A stretch of DNA of 64,000 nucleotides, taken from assembly GCF_020866965.1 (NCBI RefSeq), contig NZ_JAJATX010000018.1, forward strand, positions 1 to 64,000, in the 5' to 3' direction. Below the pieces are notes generated by a model that worked only from the letters and a program-made list of their open reading frames with translations, was not told the origin of the DNA and searched no databases. The position numbers were made by a program, and so were the translations under genes. Numbering within the stretch: the stretch's first letter is position 1; each line of letters opens with the position of its first letter. Shown one piece after another: positions 37,927 to 47,079 of the stretch. Source of the DNA: Microvirga roseola. Its GTDB lineage: Bacteria > Pseudomonadota > Alphaproteobacteria > Rhizobiales > Beijerinckiaceae.

Positions 37927-39108
37927 ATGAACAAGGACCGCGCAGCTGCCTTCCGGCGACGCGACATTTCCTGGGGGTTTCTCCGAATGCAAATCGACCT
38001 GACAGCGTCTCTCGACGCGTGCCAGTCATCGGCGTATTGCCAAGAGAACAACATCCAGTGGCTCCGTTCCCGCATCCTGCGGAGCCGCTCCAGCGCAAGG
38101 GGATGGAAAGCGCTGCTGAACATGACCACGAGCCTCGGGCTCGGGATCTGCCTCGTGATGGCCACGGCCAGCGCGGTGACGGATTCCGCTAAGGCCGCCG
38201 AGCCTTTCGCCATGCAGGGACAAAACGCGGCCCGATCACCGCATGTTCCCGTTGCGCCCGCTGTCCGGGCATACGGGTCTGATCCCCTGGAGGCGATCGT
38301 CCCGGTTCCTGCTGCCGACCTCAGCGACCATGCAGAACTGCAGAAGCTGATCATCACGTCGATCCCCATGACCGAGCCGCCCGCGGCGGAAGGCGGCGAG
38401 GACGAGCAGCAGATCTTCGCCGATCCCGTCGAGCACCTTGAGTTCGAGGAGATGCGCGTGCCGCTCTGGATCGTGGATACGATCCTGCGGGCGTCCAAGC
38501 TCACCGGCGCGGATCCCGTCTACATGATGGCCCTCGCCGACAAGGAATCGAGCTTCATCCCGGCCAACAAGGCTTCGACCTCGTCGGCGGAAGGGCTGTT
38601 CCAGTTCATCACGAGCACCTGGTTCGAAACCGTCCGGACCTTCGGTCCCAAGCATGGGCTCGTCATGGAGGCGAAGGCCATCGAGGGCGTGCCCGGGAAC
38701 CTGGATGTGCGGGACAAGTCCCTGCGCGAGCACATTCTCGGCCTGCGCCGTAACCCCTACATCGCCGCCCTCATGGCTGCCGAGCTGATGCAGCGGGACA
38801 AGACGAAGATCGAAGGCAGGCTCGGGCGCAAGCTCACCCGGTCGGAGTTCTATCTCTCCCACTTCTTCGGCGTGGACAGCGCCAGCAAGTTCATCGCGCT
38901 GGTGGATGACGAGCCGAAGAAGAGCGCCCCAAGCACCTTCCCGTCGGCGGCTAAGTCCAACAAGTCCCTGTTCTTCACGAAGGACGGCAAGAAGACCCGC
39001 GAGCTCACCGTGGCCGAGGTCTTCGGCAAGATCGAAGGCATGATCGACAAGCGCCTCGACCGCTATCAGGACGTCTCGCTTCGCGCGACGGCTGACGCGT
39101 CCTTCTGA
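37927..39108 (+). CDS. Lytic transglycosylase-like protein
   Basis: A protein of up to 393 residues with an SLT/lysozyme-like domain. The catalytic Glu lies in MALADKESSFIPAN, followed by SSAEGLFQFITSTWFETVR, the ES...GLFQF pattern of family 1 lytic transglycosylases. It should cleave glycan strands of peptidoglycan without hydrolysis. A hydrophobic export segment (TSLGLGICLVMATASAV) sits near residue 75, so the N-terminus is unusually long; starts at 37927, 37987 (Met-Gln-Ile) or 38125 are possible. Its last 43 bp overlap the convergent MFS gene. Confidence 0.82.
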   Translation: MNKDRAAAFRRRDISWGFLRMQIDLTASLDACQSSAYCQENNIQWLRSRILRSRSSARGWKALLNMTTSLGLGICLVMATASAVTDSAKAAEPFAMQGQNAARSPHVPVAPAVRAYGSDPLEAIVPVPAADLSDHAELQKLIITSIPMTEPPAAEGGEDEQQIFADPVEHLEFEEMRVPLWIVDTILRASKLTGADPVYMMALADKESSFIPANKASTSSAEGLFQFITSTWFETVRTFGPKHGLVMEAKAIEGVPGNLDVRDKSLREHILGLRRNPYIAALMAAELMQRDKTKIEGRLGRKLTRSEFYLSHFFGVDSASKFIALVDDEPKKSAPSTFPSAAKSNKSLFFTKDGKKTRELTVAEVFGKIEGMIDKRLDRYQDVSLRATADASF

Positions 39109-40397
39109 TCGGGACTTACGGCTTCTCCTTCGCTCGGAGCCGCCTCCGGTGAGACCATTGCCTCATCGGGGATGGCGACCTCGGCCCGCGGCGTCAGGGC
39201 GGGCGACGCGGAGCTGGTGGGGGAAACCACCGCGAAGCCGCCTCCCGCGGCAGGCCGCTTCACCTGCCGGATGCGGGTGATGACGAAGGCCGTCAGCGCC
39301 AGCGAGACGACGGCCGCATAGATGAAGAGCCCCCGCGGCCCGAGGATCTCCATGGCGCCGGCCCCGAACAGCGGGCCGACGGTGACACCCGCAGCCCAGG
39401 AGAACAGGAGCGTTCCGACGGTCGAGACAATCTGGCCCGGCTCCACGATATCGCAGGCATGGGCCACGCAGACCGAGTAAATGCACAGCGCCAGTCCGCC
39501 CCAGACGGCGAAGGACAGAAGGACCAGCATGTCCGCGCCCTGCATGCTCGCCATGAGGATCAGCATCGAGACGAGGCTCGTCCCTGCGGCCAGCCCCGCG
39601 ATCACGTAGCGCCGGTCGGACCGGTCCGAGAGCCAGCCCAGCGGCCATTGCATCACGAGGCTTCCGGCCTGGAGCGCGAAGAGGAGCGCGGCAGCCTTGT
39701 CCTGGCCCAGGCCGATGCTGATGCCGAAGACAGGCGTGATGGCGATGACGGGACCGTTGACGAGGCCGACCACGAAAGCTCCGACCACGGCCGAGGGCGC
39801 GGACCGGAACAAACCCTTCACATTGATCCGCACGCCAAGGGGAGCGGGCGGTTCCGCTGTGGTGGTGGCGGCGATGGGAAGGAGCGAGAGCGTCATCACG
39901 GCGCTCACCGCCATGAACAGCCCGTCCGTCCGGACGTCGCCGAAGCTGATGCCCAATGGCGAGAGCATCAGGGCGACTTTGGTGCAGATCATGTAGATCG
40001 ACAGAATCCGCCCGCGGTGGCTCGAGGTCGCGCGGGCGCTGATCCATCCGTCCGTGACGGTGAAGATACAGGCGAGTGCCACCCCCGTCAGGCCGCGCAG
40101 GAGCGCCCAGGCGAGCGTCGAATGGGCCTGGGTCATGAGCAGCACCATGACGGAGACAATGGCTGCCAGGCTTGCAAAGGCGCGAATATAGCCGACGTGC
40201 CGGATGAAGGCGGGGGCGAGAAAGCAGCCTGTCGAGAAGCCGAGCCCGTAGGCTGCCGCAACAACACCGATGGACGAGACGGAGAGGCCCTCCGCCTGCA
40301 TCCGCAGGGGCATCAGGGCCTGGAGGAGACCGTTGGCGGCCTGCAGAAGAGTCGTTGCAGCCGTGATCGTCCAGATGAGGGCAAGAGAGGAATTCAC
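39066..40397 (-). CDS. MFS transporter
   Basis: This 443-residue major facilitator has 12 predicted helices. The first half contains AAYGLGFSTGCFLAP and the loop motif SSHRGRILSIYM; the second half has QWPLGWLSDRSDRRYVIAG, the classical motif-A repeat. A long cytoplasmic tail of about 60 residues rich in Ser, Pro and Glu ends the protein. It resembles YcaD-type transporters; the substrate is unknown. The start is GTG at 40397. Its 3' end overlaps the transglycosylase gene tail to tail. Confidence 0.88.
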   Translation of the reverse strand: MNSSLALIWTITAATTLLQAANGLLQALMPLRMQAEGLSVSSIGVVAAAYGLGFSTGCFLAPAFIRHVGYIRAFASLAAIVSVMVLLMTQAHSTLAWALLRGLTGVALACIFTVTDGWISARATSSHRGRILSIYMICTKVALMLSPLGISFGDVRTDGLFMAVSAVMTLSLLPIAATTTAEPPAPLGVRINVKGLFRSAPSAVVGAFVVGLVNGPVIAITPVFGISIGLGQDKAAALLFALQAGSLVMQWPLGWLSDRSDRRYVIAGLAAGTSLVSMLILMASMQGADMLVLLSFAVWGGLALCIYSVCVAHACDIVEPGQIVSTVGTLLFSWAAGVTVGPLFGAGAMEILGPRGLFIYAAVVSLALTAFVITRIRQVKRPAAGGGFAVVSPTSSASPALTPRAEVAIPDEAMVSPEAAPSEGEAVSPDQKDASAVARSETS

Positions 40398-40551
40398 GGT
40401 CCGGTCAGGAGAGATGCGAAGCGGCGGGCGCGAGGAGACACCCAGATAGAGAACAGTCGCCGCGTAAGATCAAGAGCCGTTTGGGAAAGGACCGTGCGTG
40501 GGGAGCGGGACGGGCATGCCCAGGTTGGGGCATGCCCAAGGCGAGGAGCAC

Positions 40552-40788
40552 TCAGGCGCGGATGGCCCGGCGCTCCTTCTGGAAGCTGGCATAGAGATAA
40601 AAGCCGTTGTACCGGACGCCGGTCTGGGCCGCTTTCCGGTCGAAGCCAAGCGGAGCCTCCCGCTCGTCGACACGTCCGCCGAACTCCCAATGCGGTCCCA
40701 TCACGAAAGGCGGAACCGAACGCTCTTCCGGAACTGCGCAGACGAGGCCGTCGGGCTTCGTACTGCGGAACAGATTATAAGCGTACAT
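40552..40788 (-). CDS. Small conserved-type hypothetical protein
   Basis: A 78-residue acidic-to-neutral protein beginning MYAYNLFRSTKPDGLVCAVP and ending in a basic tail. GGAGGAGG 3-4 nt before the ATG at 40788 supports translation. It has no signal peptide or membrane helix, and it contains many aromatic residues (EFGG, YNGFYLYASF). I do not recognise the family. It stands alone between the MFS gene and ggt. Confidence 0.65.
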   Translation of the reverse strand: MYAYNLFRSTKPDGLVCAVPEERSVPPFVMGPHWEFGGRVDEREAPLGFDRKAAQTGVRYNGFYLYASFQKERRAIRA

Positions 40789-40987
40789 GTCCTCCTCCAT
40801 CGCATCGCTTCAGCCGCGAATCTCAACCTAAAGGAGAAGAATGACGGGAGTGTGATGAAACTGAAGTGCGGATTCATTTTCTGCTCCCCCTGCCCTCCCG
40901 AATGGTGGTGGCGCGACCCGTCCGGCCTTTGTTAGGCTGCTCTTTAACCGGATCTGCCGGATATCGACCTGAGGGAGCACCAGCGGA

Positions 40988-42742
40988 ATGATCGCACGAG
41001 GAACTTTCTGGCAAAGCCTTGGCGGGCTTGGCCTTGCCGCAAGCCTGTCCCTGCCCGCGTCCGTCTGGGCCCAGCCTGCCGCGCCGGCTCCCGAGGCCCC
41101 TACCGGGCGCACGGCGAAATCCGTCGGCACGGCCACGAAGGACATGGTCGCCGCGGCCAATCCGCTGGCCGCCAAGGCCGGCCAGGACATCCTCGCAGCC
41201 GGCGGCAGCGCCGTCGATGCAGCCATTGCGGTGCAGCTCGTCCTCAACCTCGTCGAGCCACAGAGTTCCGGCATCGGCGGCGGCGCCTTCATGGTGTACT
41301 GGGACGGCAAGACCATGACGACCCTGGATGGCCGCGAGAAGGCACCAATGGCCGCCAGGCCCGAACGTTTCCTCGGCCCTGACGGCAAGCCGATGAAGTT
41401 CTATGACGCCGTGGTCGGCGGCCTCTCGGTGGGCGTCCCCGGCACCCTGCGCCTGCTCGAAGCCGCCCACAAGAACTGGGGCAAGCTGTCCTGGCAGCAG
41501 CTAATCGAGCCGGCCGCCCGCCTTGCGGAGGAAGGCTTCGCCATCTCCCCCCGGCTCAACGGGTTGCTCTCCAAGGAGAAATATCTCCAGAACGATCCGG
41601 TTGCGCGGGCCTATTTCTATGAGGCGGACGGCACGCCCAAGGCTGTCGGAACGATCCTGAAGAACCCGGCCTTCGCCCAAACCCTCCGGACCATCGCCGA
41701 AAAGGGGGCGGACGCCTTCTATACGGGCGAGATTGCGCAGGACATCGTGGCGACCGTTACGGGCCATCCCACCAATCCGGGCGACATTACCCTGGAGGAC
41801 CTGAGAAGCTACAAGATGGAAGAGCGCGACGCCCTCTGCGGGCAGTACCGCGCCTATAGGGTCTGCGGCATGGGCCCGCCCTCCTCCGGCCAGCTTGCCG
41901 TGCAGCAGATGCTCGGGATCCTCGAAACGCAGGATATGGCGGCCTTGAAGCCGGGCCCCAAGGCGGCCCATTGGATGTCCGAGGCCGGTCGCCTCGCCTA
42001 TGCGGACCGGTCGCTCTATGTGGCGGATCCCGCCTTCGTGAGCGTGCCGGTGAGGGGGCTGACCGATCCCGGCTACCTGAAGAGCCGCGCGGCCCTGATC
42101 GACCCGAACAAGTCCATGGGCAAGGCGGAGCCCGGCGCCCCGCCCTTCCAGAAGACCTTCCTGTGGGGGGCATCCGAGGGGATCGAGTTCGGCACCAGCC
42201 ACATCTCCATCGTGGACCGGGACGGCAACGCCGTGTCCATGACCACGACCATCGAGGACGGGTTCGGCGCAAGGCTCATGACCAAGAGCGGCTTCCTGCT
42301 CAACAACGAGCTGACCGACTTTTCCTTCGCCACGACGGAGGACGGTAAGCCCATCGCGAACCGGGTCGAGCCGGGCAAACGGCCGCGCAGCTCCATGGCC
42401 CCTACCCTCGTGCTCGACGGCAGCAGCAAGCTCTACGCCGTTGTCGGCTCGCCGGGCGGCAGCCTGATCCCCAATTACGTGGCGAAGACCCTCGTCGGCA
42501 TCCTCGACTGGAACCTCGACCCTCAGGTTGCGGCGGACCTTCCCAATTTCGGCAGCCGCAACGGCCCGACCGAGCTGGAGGCGGGCACCGAGGCCGAAGC
42601 CTGGAAGACGGCGCTCGAGGCCAAGGGCCACGAGGTCAGGCTCATCGACCAGAATTCCGGCATCCACGCCATCGTGGTCACGCCTGCGGGCCTCGTCGGC
42701 GGCGCGGACAGCCGGCGCGAAGGCGTTGCCATCGGCAATTGA
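40988..42742 (+). CDS. ggt: Gamma-glutamyltransferase
   Basis: This 584-residue periplasmic N-terminal-nucleophile hydrolase cleaves glutathione and other gamma-glutamyl compounds. A signal peptide (GLGLAASLSLPASVWAQ) is followed by the large subunit with SSGIGGGAFMVYWDGK. Autoprocessing should occur before Thr403 in EFGTSHISIVDRDGNAVSMT, and GSPGGSLIPNYV of the small subunit supplies the oxyanion site. Length and motifs are complete. A terminator lies just after the gene. Confidence 0.94.
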   Translation: MIARGTFWQSLGGLGLAASLSLPASVWAQPAAPAPEAPTGRTAKSVGTATKDMVAAANPLAAKAGQDILAAGGSAVDAAIAVQLVLNLVEPQSSGIGGGAFMVYWDGKTMTTLDGREKAPMAARPERFLGPDGKPMKFYDAVVGGLSVGVPGTLRLLEAAHKNWGKLSWQQLIEPAARLAEEGFAISPRLNGLLSKEKYLQNDPVARAYFYEADGTPKAVGTILKNPAFAQTLRTIAEKGADAFYTGEIAQDIVATVTGHPTNPGDITLEDLRSYKMEERDALCGQYRAYRVCGMGPPSSGQLAVQQMLGILETQDMAALKPGPKAAHWMSEAGRLAYADRSLYVADPAFVSVPVRGLTDPGYLKSRAALIDPNKSMGKAEPGAPPFQKTFLWGASEGIEFGTSHISIVDRDGNAVSMTTTIEDGFGARLMTKSGFLLNNELTDFSFATTEDGKPIANRVEPGKRPRSSMAPTLVLDGSSKLYAVVGSPGGSLIPNYVAKTLVGILDWNLDPQVAADLPNFGSRNGPTELEAGTEAEAWKTALEAKGHEVRLIDQNSGIHAIVVTPAGLVGGADSRREGVAIGN

Positions 42743-42747
42743 CTTCC

Positions 42748-42785
42748 CGAAGCGGCCCCTCTCCTATGGGGTCGCTTCGTTTGTT
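42748..42785 (+). terminator. Rho-independent terminator after ggt
   Basis: CGAAGCGGCCCC pairs with GGGGTCGCTTCG (12 bp with one G-T pair) around an 8-nt loop and is followed by TTTGTT. Confidence 0.82.
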
Positions 42786-42810
42786 CTGAACTGAGGAGGG
42801 TTCGGGTCCC

Positions 42811-43716
42811 GTGCGCATCATCGTCATCGGCAAGGAAGGACAGGTCGCCCGCGCCCTTCACGAGCGCGCTTCGGCCCATGGTGCGAAGGCGGTTCTCCTT
42901 GGCCGTCCCAAGCTCGATCTCGCCGATCCCTCCGGCATCGAGGACATCCTCTTCGAGACCCGCGGCGACGTGATCGTGAATACGGCGGCCTATACCGCCG
43001 TCGACCAGGCGGAGTCCGAGCCCGAACTGGCCGAGGCCATCAACGGCATCGGCGCGGGCGTCGTCGCAGGCGCCGCGGTGGCGATGAAGGTGCCCATCGT
43101 TCATCTGTCCACCGACTATGTCTTCGACGGAACTCTCGACCGGCCTTACAGGGAAGAGGACAAGGTTCGTCCCATCGGCGTCTATGGAGCCTCGAAGCTC
43201 CTGGGCGAGCAGGCGGTGGCGGAGGTGGCGGAGAACCATGTGATCCTCAGGACGGCCTGGATCTACAGCCCCTTCGGCAAGAACTTCGTGAAGACCATGC
43301 TGCGCCTTGCGGCCTCGCGGGACGAGATCGGCGTAGTGGGAGACCAGGTCGGCTCGCCGACCTGCGCCTTCGCGATCGCTGACGGCATTTTCACCGTGTG
43401 CCGCAATCTTTTGGAGAAGCCTCAGGATAAATCCCTGCGCGGCCTCTTCCACATGACCTCCACCGGCTCTGCCAGTTGGGCGGAATTCGCTTCCGAAATC
43501 TTCGAGCAGTCCGCCCGGTTCGGCGGCCCGAGCGCACGGGTGAAGGCCATCACGACAGCGGATTATCCCACCCCCGCCAAGCGGCCCGCCAATTCGCGGC
43601 TCGACTGCACCAAGCTGGCGGAGGCGCACGGCGTCGTGCTTCCGCACTGGAGAACTTCCCTGGAAGCCTGCATCAAGCGCCTGATCGAGGAGGCGCGGGC
43701 CGAGGTCGCACGGTAG
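42811..43716 (+). CDS. rfbD: dTDP-4-dehydrorhamnose reductase
   Basis: A 301-residue SDR-type reductase that makes dTDP-L-rhamnose, the last step of the rhamnose donor pathway. Motifs are VIGKEGQVARAL (nucleotide binding), NTAAYTAVDQAE, STDYVFDGTLDRPY and the catalytic YGASKLLGEQ. The start is GTG at 42811 behind GAGGAGGG. The other rml genes are not in the window, so this is an isolated copy. Confidence 0.92.
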   Translation: MRIIVIGKEGQVARALHERASAHGAKAVLLGRPKLDLADPSGIEDILFETRGDVIVNTAAYTAVDQAESEPELAEAINGIGAGVVAGAAVAMKVPIVHLSTDYVFDGTLDRPYREEDKVRPIGVYGASKLLGEQAVAEVAENHVILRTAWIYSPFGKNFVKTMLRLAASRDEIGVVGDQVGSPTCAFAIADGIFTVCRNLLEKPQDKSLRGLFHMTSTGSASWAEFASEIFEQSARFGGPSARVKAITTADYPTPAKRPANSRLDCTKLAEAHGVVLPHWRTSLEACIKRLIEEARAEVAR

Positions 43717-43775
43717 GGGAAATTCTACAGAAAGAGCCGGTTGTTCTTTTTACAGAACATTCGTAAGCTCGTTGC

Positions 43776-44963
43776 ATGACGACATCGAACCCCGACTACC
43801 ACCTGGAAACCCGCCTCGTTCACGAGGGCCATGAGCGCACGCCCTTCGGCGAGACCTCCGAGGCTCTCTTCCTCACGCAGGGTTTCGTCTACGAGAGCGC
43901 AGAGAGCGCGGAGAGGCGCTTCCTGAACGAGGAGCCGGGCTCCAGCTATACCCGCTTCTCCAATCCCACCGTTACCGCCTTCGAGGAGCGGATGGCCTCG
44001 CTCGAAGGGGCGGAGGCCGCCCGTGCCACCGCGACGGGGATGGCAGCCGTAACCGCCGCGATGATGGGGCAAGTCCAGGCCGGGGATCATGTGGTGGCGG
44101 CCCGCGCCCTCTTCGGTTCCTGTCGCTGGGTGGTCGAGGACCTCCTGCCCCGTTTCGGCGTCGCCTGCACGCTGGTGAACGGTCCCAATCTTGACGAGTG
44201 GCGGAAGGCGGTGCGCCCCGAAACCAAGGCCTTCCTGCTCGAGACGCCGGCCAATCCGAGCCTCGAGATCATCGATGTTGCGGGCGTCGCGGCGATTGCG
44301 CGCGAAGCCGGCGCGACGCTCACCGTAGACAATGTCTTCGCCACCCCCCTCTTCCAGAGGCCGCTCGGGCTCGGCGCCGATTGCGTTGTCTATTCCGCGA
44401 CCAAACACATCGACGGGCAGGGCCGATGTCTGGGCGGCGTGATCCTCGCCTCGACCGAATTCATCGAGACGAAGGTGCAGCAGTTCCTGCGGATGACCGG
44501 CCCGACGATCTCGCCGTTCAACGCATGGGTCCTGCTGAAGGGGCTTGAAACCCTCACCCTTCGCGTCGAACGGCAGACCGCGAGCGCGGGCTTTCTCGCC
44601 AACGCCCTGCACGACCACCCGAAGCTTCGACGCCTCACCTATCCGGGCCGCCCGGACCATCCCCAGGCCGAGTTGATATGCCGTCAGATGAACGGCGGCT
44701 CCACGATGATCGCGCTCGATGTCGAGGGCGGCAAGGAAGGCGCGTTCCGCTTCATGAATGCGTTGAGGCTCATCTGCATCTCCAACAATCTGGGCGACGC
44801 CAAGAGCCTCGTCACGCATCCGGCGACGACAACCCACCAGCGCTTCGCGCCGGAGCTGCGCGCCGAGATGGGCATCCCGGACGGCCTCGTGCGCCTGTCC
44901 GTCGGCCTCGAACATCGCGAGGATCTTCTGGCCGATCTGGGACAGGCGCTCGAGCGCGTCTGA
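43776..44963 (+). CDS. metZ: O-succinylhomoserine sulfhydrylase
   Basis: This 395-residue Cys/Met-metabolism PLP enzyme forms homocysteine from O-succinylhomoserine and sulfide. It shows YTRFSNPTVTAFEERMASLE, the ETPANPSLEIIDV segment and the PLP lysine in VVYSATKHIDGQGRCLGG, typical of MetZ. I saw no SAM riboswitch in its short leader. Its stop is only 4 bp from that of the convergent small gene. Confidence 0.93.
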   Translation: MTTSNPDYHLETRLVHEGHERTPFGETSEALFLTQGFVYESAESAERRFLNEEPGSSYTRFSNPTVTAFEERMASLEGAEAARATATGMAAVTAAMMGQVQAGDHVVAARALFGSCRWVVEDLLPRFGVACTLVNGPNLDEWRKAVRPETKAFLLETPANPSLEIIDVAGVAAIAREAGATLTVDNVFATPLFQRPLGLGADCVVYSATKHIDGQGRCLGGVILASTEFIETKVQQFLRMTGPTISPFNAWVLLKGLETLTLRVERQTASAGFLANALHDHPKLRRLTYPGRPDHPQAELICRQMNGGSTMIALDVEGGKEGAFRFMNALRLICISNNLGDAKSLVTHPATTTHQRFAPELRAEMGIPDGLVRLSVGLEHREDLLADLGQALERV

Positions 44964-44967
44964 AGAA

Positions 44968-45378
44968 TTACTGGAAGGATTGCGACTGGCCCGGTGATGG
45001 CGAGAAGGGCTGAGTGGTCCCCTGCCCCTGCTGCGGTCCCTGCTGCTCCACGCTGTTGAGCAGGCGCAGCGCGGCATTCACGCAAGCTTCGGTCGATTCC
45101 TGCGTGCTGCAGACGACGCCGAGCCGCCTGTCGCCGTTGCGCAGGAAGAAGCGGGCCCCGGTCTCCTTGCCATCGTGATCACCCCGCATGCCGTGTCTCA
45201 TGCCATGCCGCATGTGATGACCACGTCTCTCGTCAGCACCGCGATCCCAGCCTCTGCCGCTCTCGCGCCGGTCCCAACGGTCGTAACCGCCGCCGCCACC
45301 ATAATAGGGCGAGCCCTGACTCCATGCCGAGGTCGCAAGCAATGCAAATCCCGCTGCCATGACGAATGTCTTGCGCAT
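44968..45378 (-). CDS. Secreted small protein of unknown function
   Basis: A 136-residue protein with a signal peptide (MRKTFVMAAGFALLATSAWS). A Gly/Tyr/Asp-rich stretch and a His/Arg/Met-rich segment (RRGHHMRHGMRHGMRGDHDG) come next, then a short globular part with two cysteines (VVCSTQESTEACVNAALRLL) and a Gln/Ser/Pro tail. The His/Met cluster could bind metal, by inference only. GGAGACTGGAC precedes the ATG at 45378. The family is not recognised. Confidence 0.7.
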   Translation of the reverse strand: MRKTFVMAAGFALLATSAWSQGSPYYGGGGGYDRWDRRESGRGWDRGADERRGHHMRHGMRHGMRGDHDGKETGARFFLRNGDRRLGVVCSTQESTEACVNAALRLLNSVEQQGPQQGQGTTQPFSPSPGQSQSFQ

Positions 45379-45540
45379 GTCCAGTCTCCGTGAGGCGCAT
45401 GCTGAAAGGCAGACCAGTCGTCTCCTCCGCAGCAGCACCGGTTCGCGAGTGGGTCCTCCCCTTTGAACCGGCCGGGAGACAGGTGGTTCCGTCGCCCATT
45501 CCCATTGCGGGAGATTGTTCAGCGCAAGGAGCCGGAGCGG

Positions 45541-45702
45541 TCACCCCCGCCCGGAACGCAGCGCACGCCAGAAATCCCAAACGGCCATCAGCACGGCCGC
45601 GGCAAGGACGATCATCAGGTCCCATTCGGGCACGAAGACTGCGAGAACGGCAACGAAGGCAACGAAGCAGGCAATGGCCAGGATGCCGATGATCGTGTCC
45701 AT
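45541..45702 (-). CDS. One-helix membrane mini-protein
   Basis: A 53-residue frame beginning MDTIIGILAIACFVAFVAVL with a second hydrophobic stretch (LMIVLAAAVLMAVWDF) and the basic end WRALRSGRG. GGGGAGG lies 9 nt upstream of the ATG, and the gene starts 17 bp after the amidase stop, so it belongs to the TRAP-amidase operon. Function unknown; a small accessory membrane protein is plausible. Confidence 0.65.
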   Translation of the reverse strand: MDTIIGILAIACFVAFVAVLAVFVPEWDLMIVLAAAVLMAVWDFWRALRSGRG

Positions 45703-45719
45703 GTTCACAAACCTCCCCG

Positions 45720-47051
45720 TCAGTCCGCCTTCGACAGATAATCCGTGAGCCAGCGGGCGGTTCGCAGGAGCCGTCCGTCATGGCCCCGTCGGCCGACGAG
45801 CTGCACGCCCACGGGAAGCCCGTTCGGCCCCTGAAGCAGGGGCAGCGACACCGTCGGCACGCCGCAGAACGTCCAGAGCACGCAGAAAGCCGGGTTGCCG
45901 GTCGTCTCCAGGCCGAGAGGCGCCTCGCCGATAGCGGCCGGCGTGATGAGGGCATCGTAGCGCTCAAAGATGCGTTCCAGCCCATCGTTCAGGACCTCGC
46001 GCCAGTCGAGCGCTGTCAGGTAGTCCACCGCCTTGACGTCCCGCCCCTCCTCGATGGTCCGGCGCACGACCTCGCTCACCGCATCGTGGTGGCGCTCGTA
46101 GTAGGGCCTGAGATTGCGGGCGAAGCCTGTGGTCATCAGCTGGCGATGAGCGGCCTCCGCCTGACCGAAGGCATCGGGCAGATCGACCGTGTCGCAGGCT
46201 TCGCTAAGAGCCTCCACCAGTTCGGCAAACCCCTGCTGCGTTTCCGGAGCCGCCCGGTCCCAGACGGGTCCCTTGACGAAGGCGAGGTCGGGTCGCACCG
46301 GAGGCCGGCCCGAGGCAAGCTCCAGAAGCCGGGGTGGCGCAATGGGACGGGTGTCCGGATCGCCGGGATCGTAGCCAGCCAGAACGTCCGCGAGCAGCGC
46401 CGCATCCTCTACGGTCCTGCCGAAAGCGCCGACCGTATCGAGGGGTGGCGCCTGCATCAGGATGCCCGTGCGCGGCACGAGACCGTGGCTCGGCTTGAAG
46501 CCGACGATGCCGCAGAAGGAGGCTGGGCGGATCACAGAGTCCGCCGTTTGCGTGCCCACCGCCAGCGGCACATGGCCCGCAGCCACGGCGGCGGCCGAGC
46601 CGGACGAGGATCCGCCCGGCGTCCGGCGCGGATCGTGCGGGTTCCGGGTTTCTACGGGCGTGAAATAGGAAAGCTCGGTGCAGGCTGTCTTGCCGAGGAT
46701 CACCGCGCCAGCCGCCCGAAGCCGGGACACGACGACGGCGTCCTGCGACGGCCGCCGTCCCGCATCGATCACGGTTCCGCGCTCTGTTGGCATGTCGGCG
46801 GTGTCGATGCTGTCCTTGATGCCGACGGGCACGCCATGCAGCGGGCCGAGCGGATGCCCGCTGGCGCGGTAGCCATCGAGCCGCTTCGCATGGTTGAGCG
46901 CAGCATCCCGGTCGAGATGAGCCCATGCGCGGAGCTCACTCTCGGTCGCGTCGATCCGCTCGAGGCAGGACCGAACAACATTCTCCGCGCTCAGCTCGCC
47001 GCGAGCGATCCTGTCGCGCAGGTCCGTGGCGAAAAGATTGATGGATGACAT
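45720..47051 (-). CDS. Amidase (amidase signature family)
   Basis: This 443-residue enzyme has the amidase-signature core: catalytic Lys in VGIKDSIDTADMPTERGT and the Ser-cisSer-Lys region GGSSSGSAAAVAAG with the nucleophile in TADSVIRPASFCGIVGFKP. It hydrolyses an amide to acid plus ammonia; the substrate is unknown. The start is taken as ATG at 47051, since the upstream ATG at 47090 lies within dctM without a ribosome binding site. It follows a TRAP importer in the same operon, suggesting that the imported compound is an amide or its product. Confidence 0.88.
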   Translation of the reverse strand: MSSINLFATDLRDRIARGELSAENVVRSCLERIDATESELRAWAHLDRDAALNHAKRLDGYRASGHPLGPLHGVPVGIKDSIDTADMPTERGTVIDAGRRPSQDAVVVSRLRAAGAVILGKTACTELSYFTPVETRNPHDPRRTPGGSSSGSAAAVAAGHVPLAVGTQTADSVIRPASFCGIVGFKPSHGLVPRTGILMQAPPLDTVGAFGRTVEDAALLADVLAGYDPGDPDTRPIAPPRLLELASGRPPVRPDLAFVKGPVWDRAAPETQQGFAELVEALSEACDTVDLPDAFGQAEAAHRQLMTTGFARNLRPYYERHHDAVSEVVRRTIEEGRDVKAVDYLTALDWREVLNDGLERIFERYDALITPAAIGEAPLGLETTGNPAFCVLWTFCGVPTVSLPLLQGPNGLPVGVQLVGRRGHDGRLLRTARWLTDYLSKAD

Positions 47052-47079
47052 CTTCACGCGTTCACTCCCGTATGCGCCA

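Noticed and set aside
43716-43776. Possible SAM riboswitch before metZ
   Set aside because: Only 60 bp are available and the conserved SAM-II core bases are not visible.
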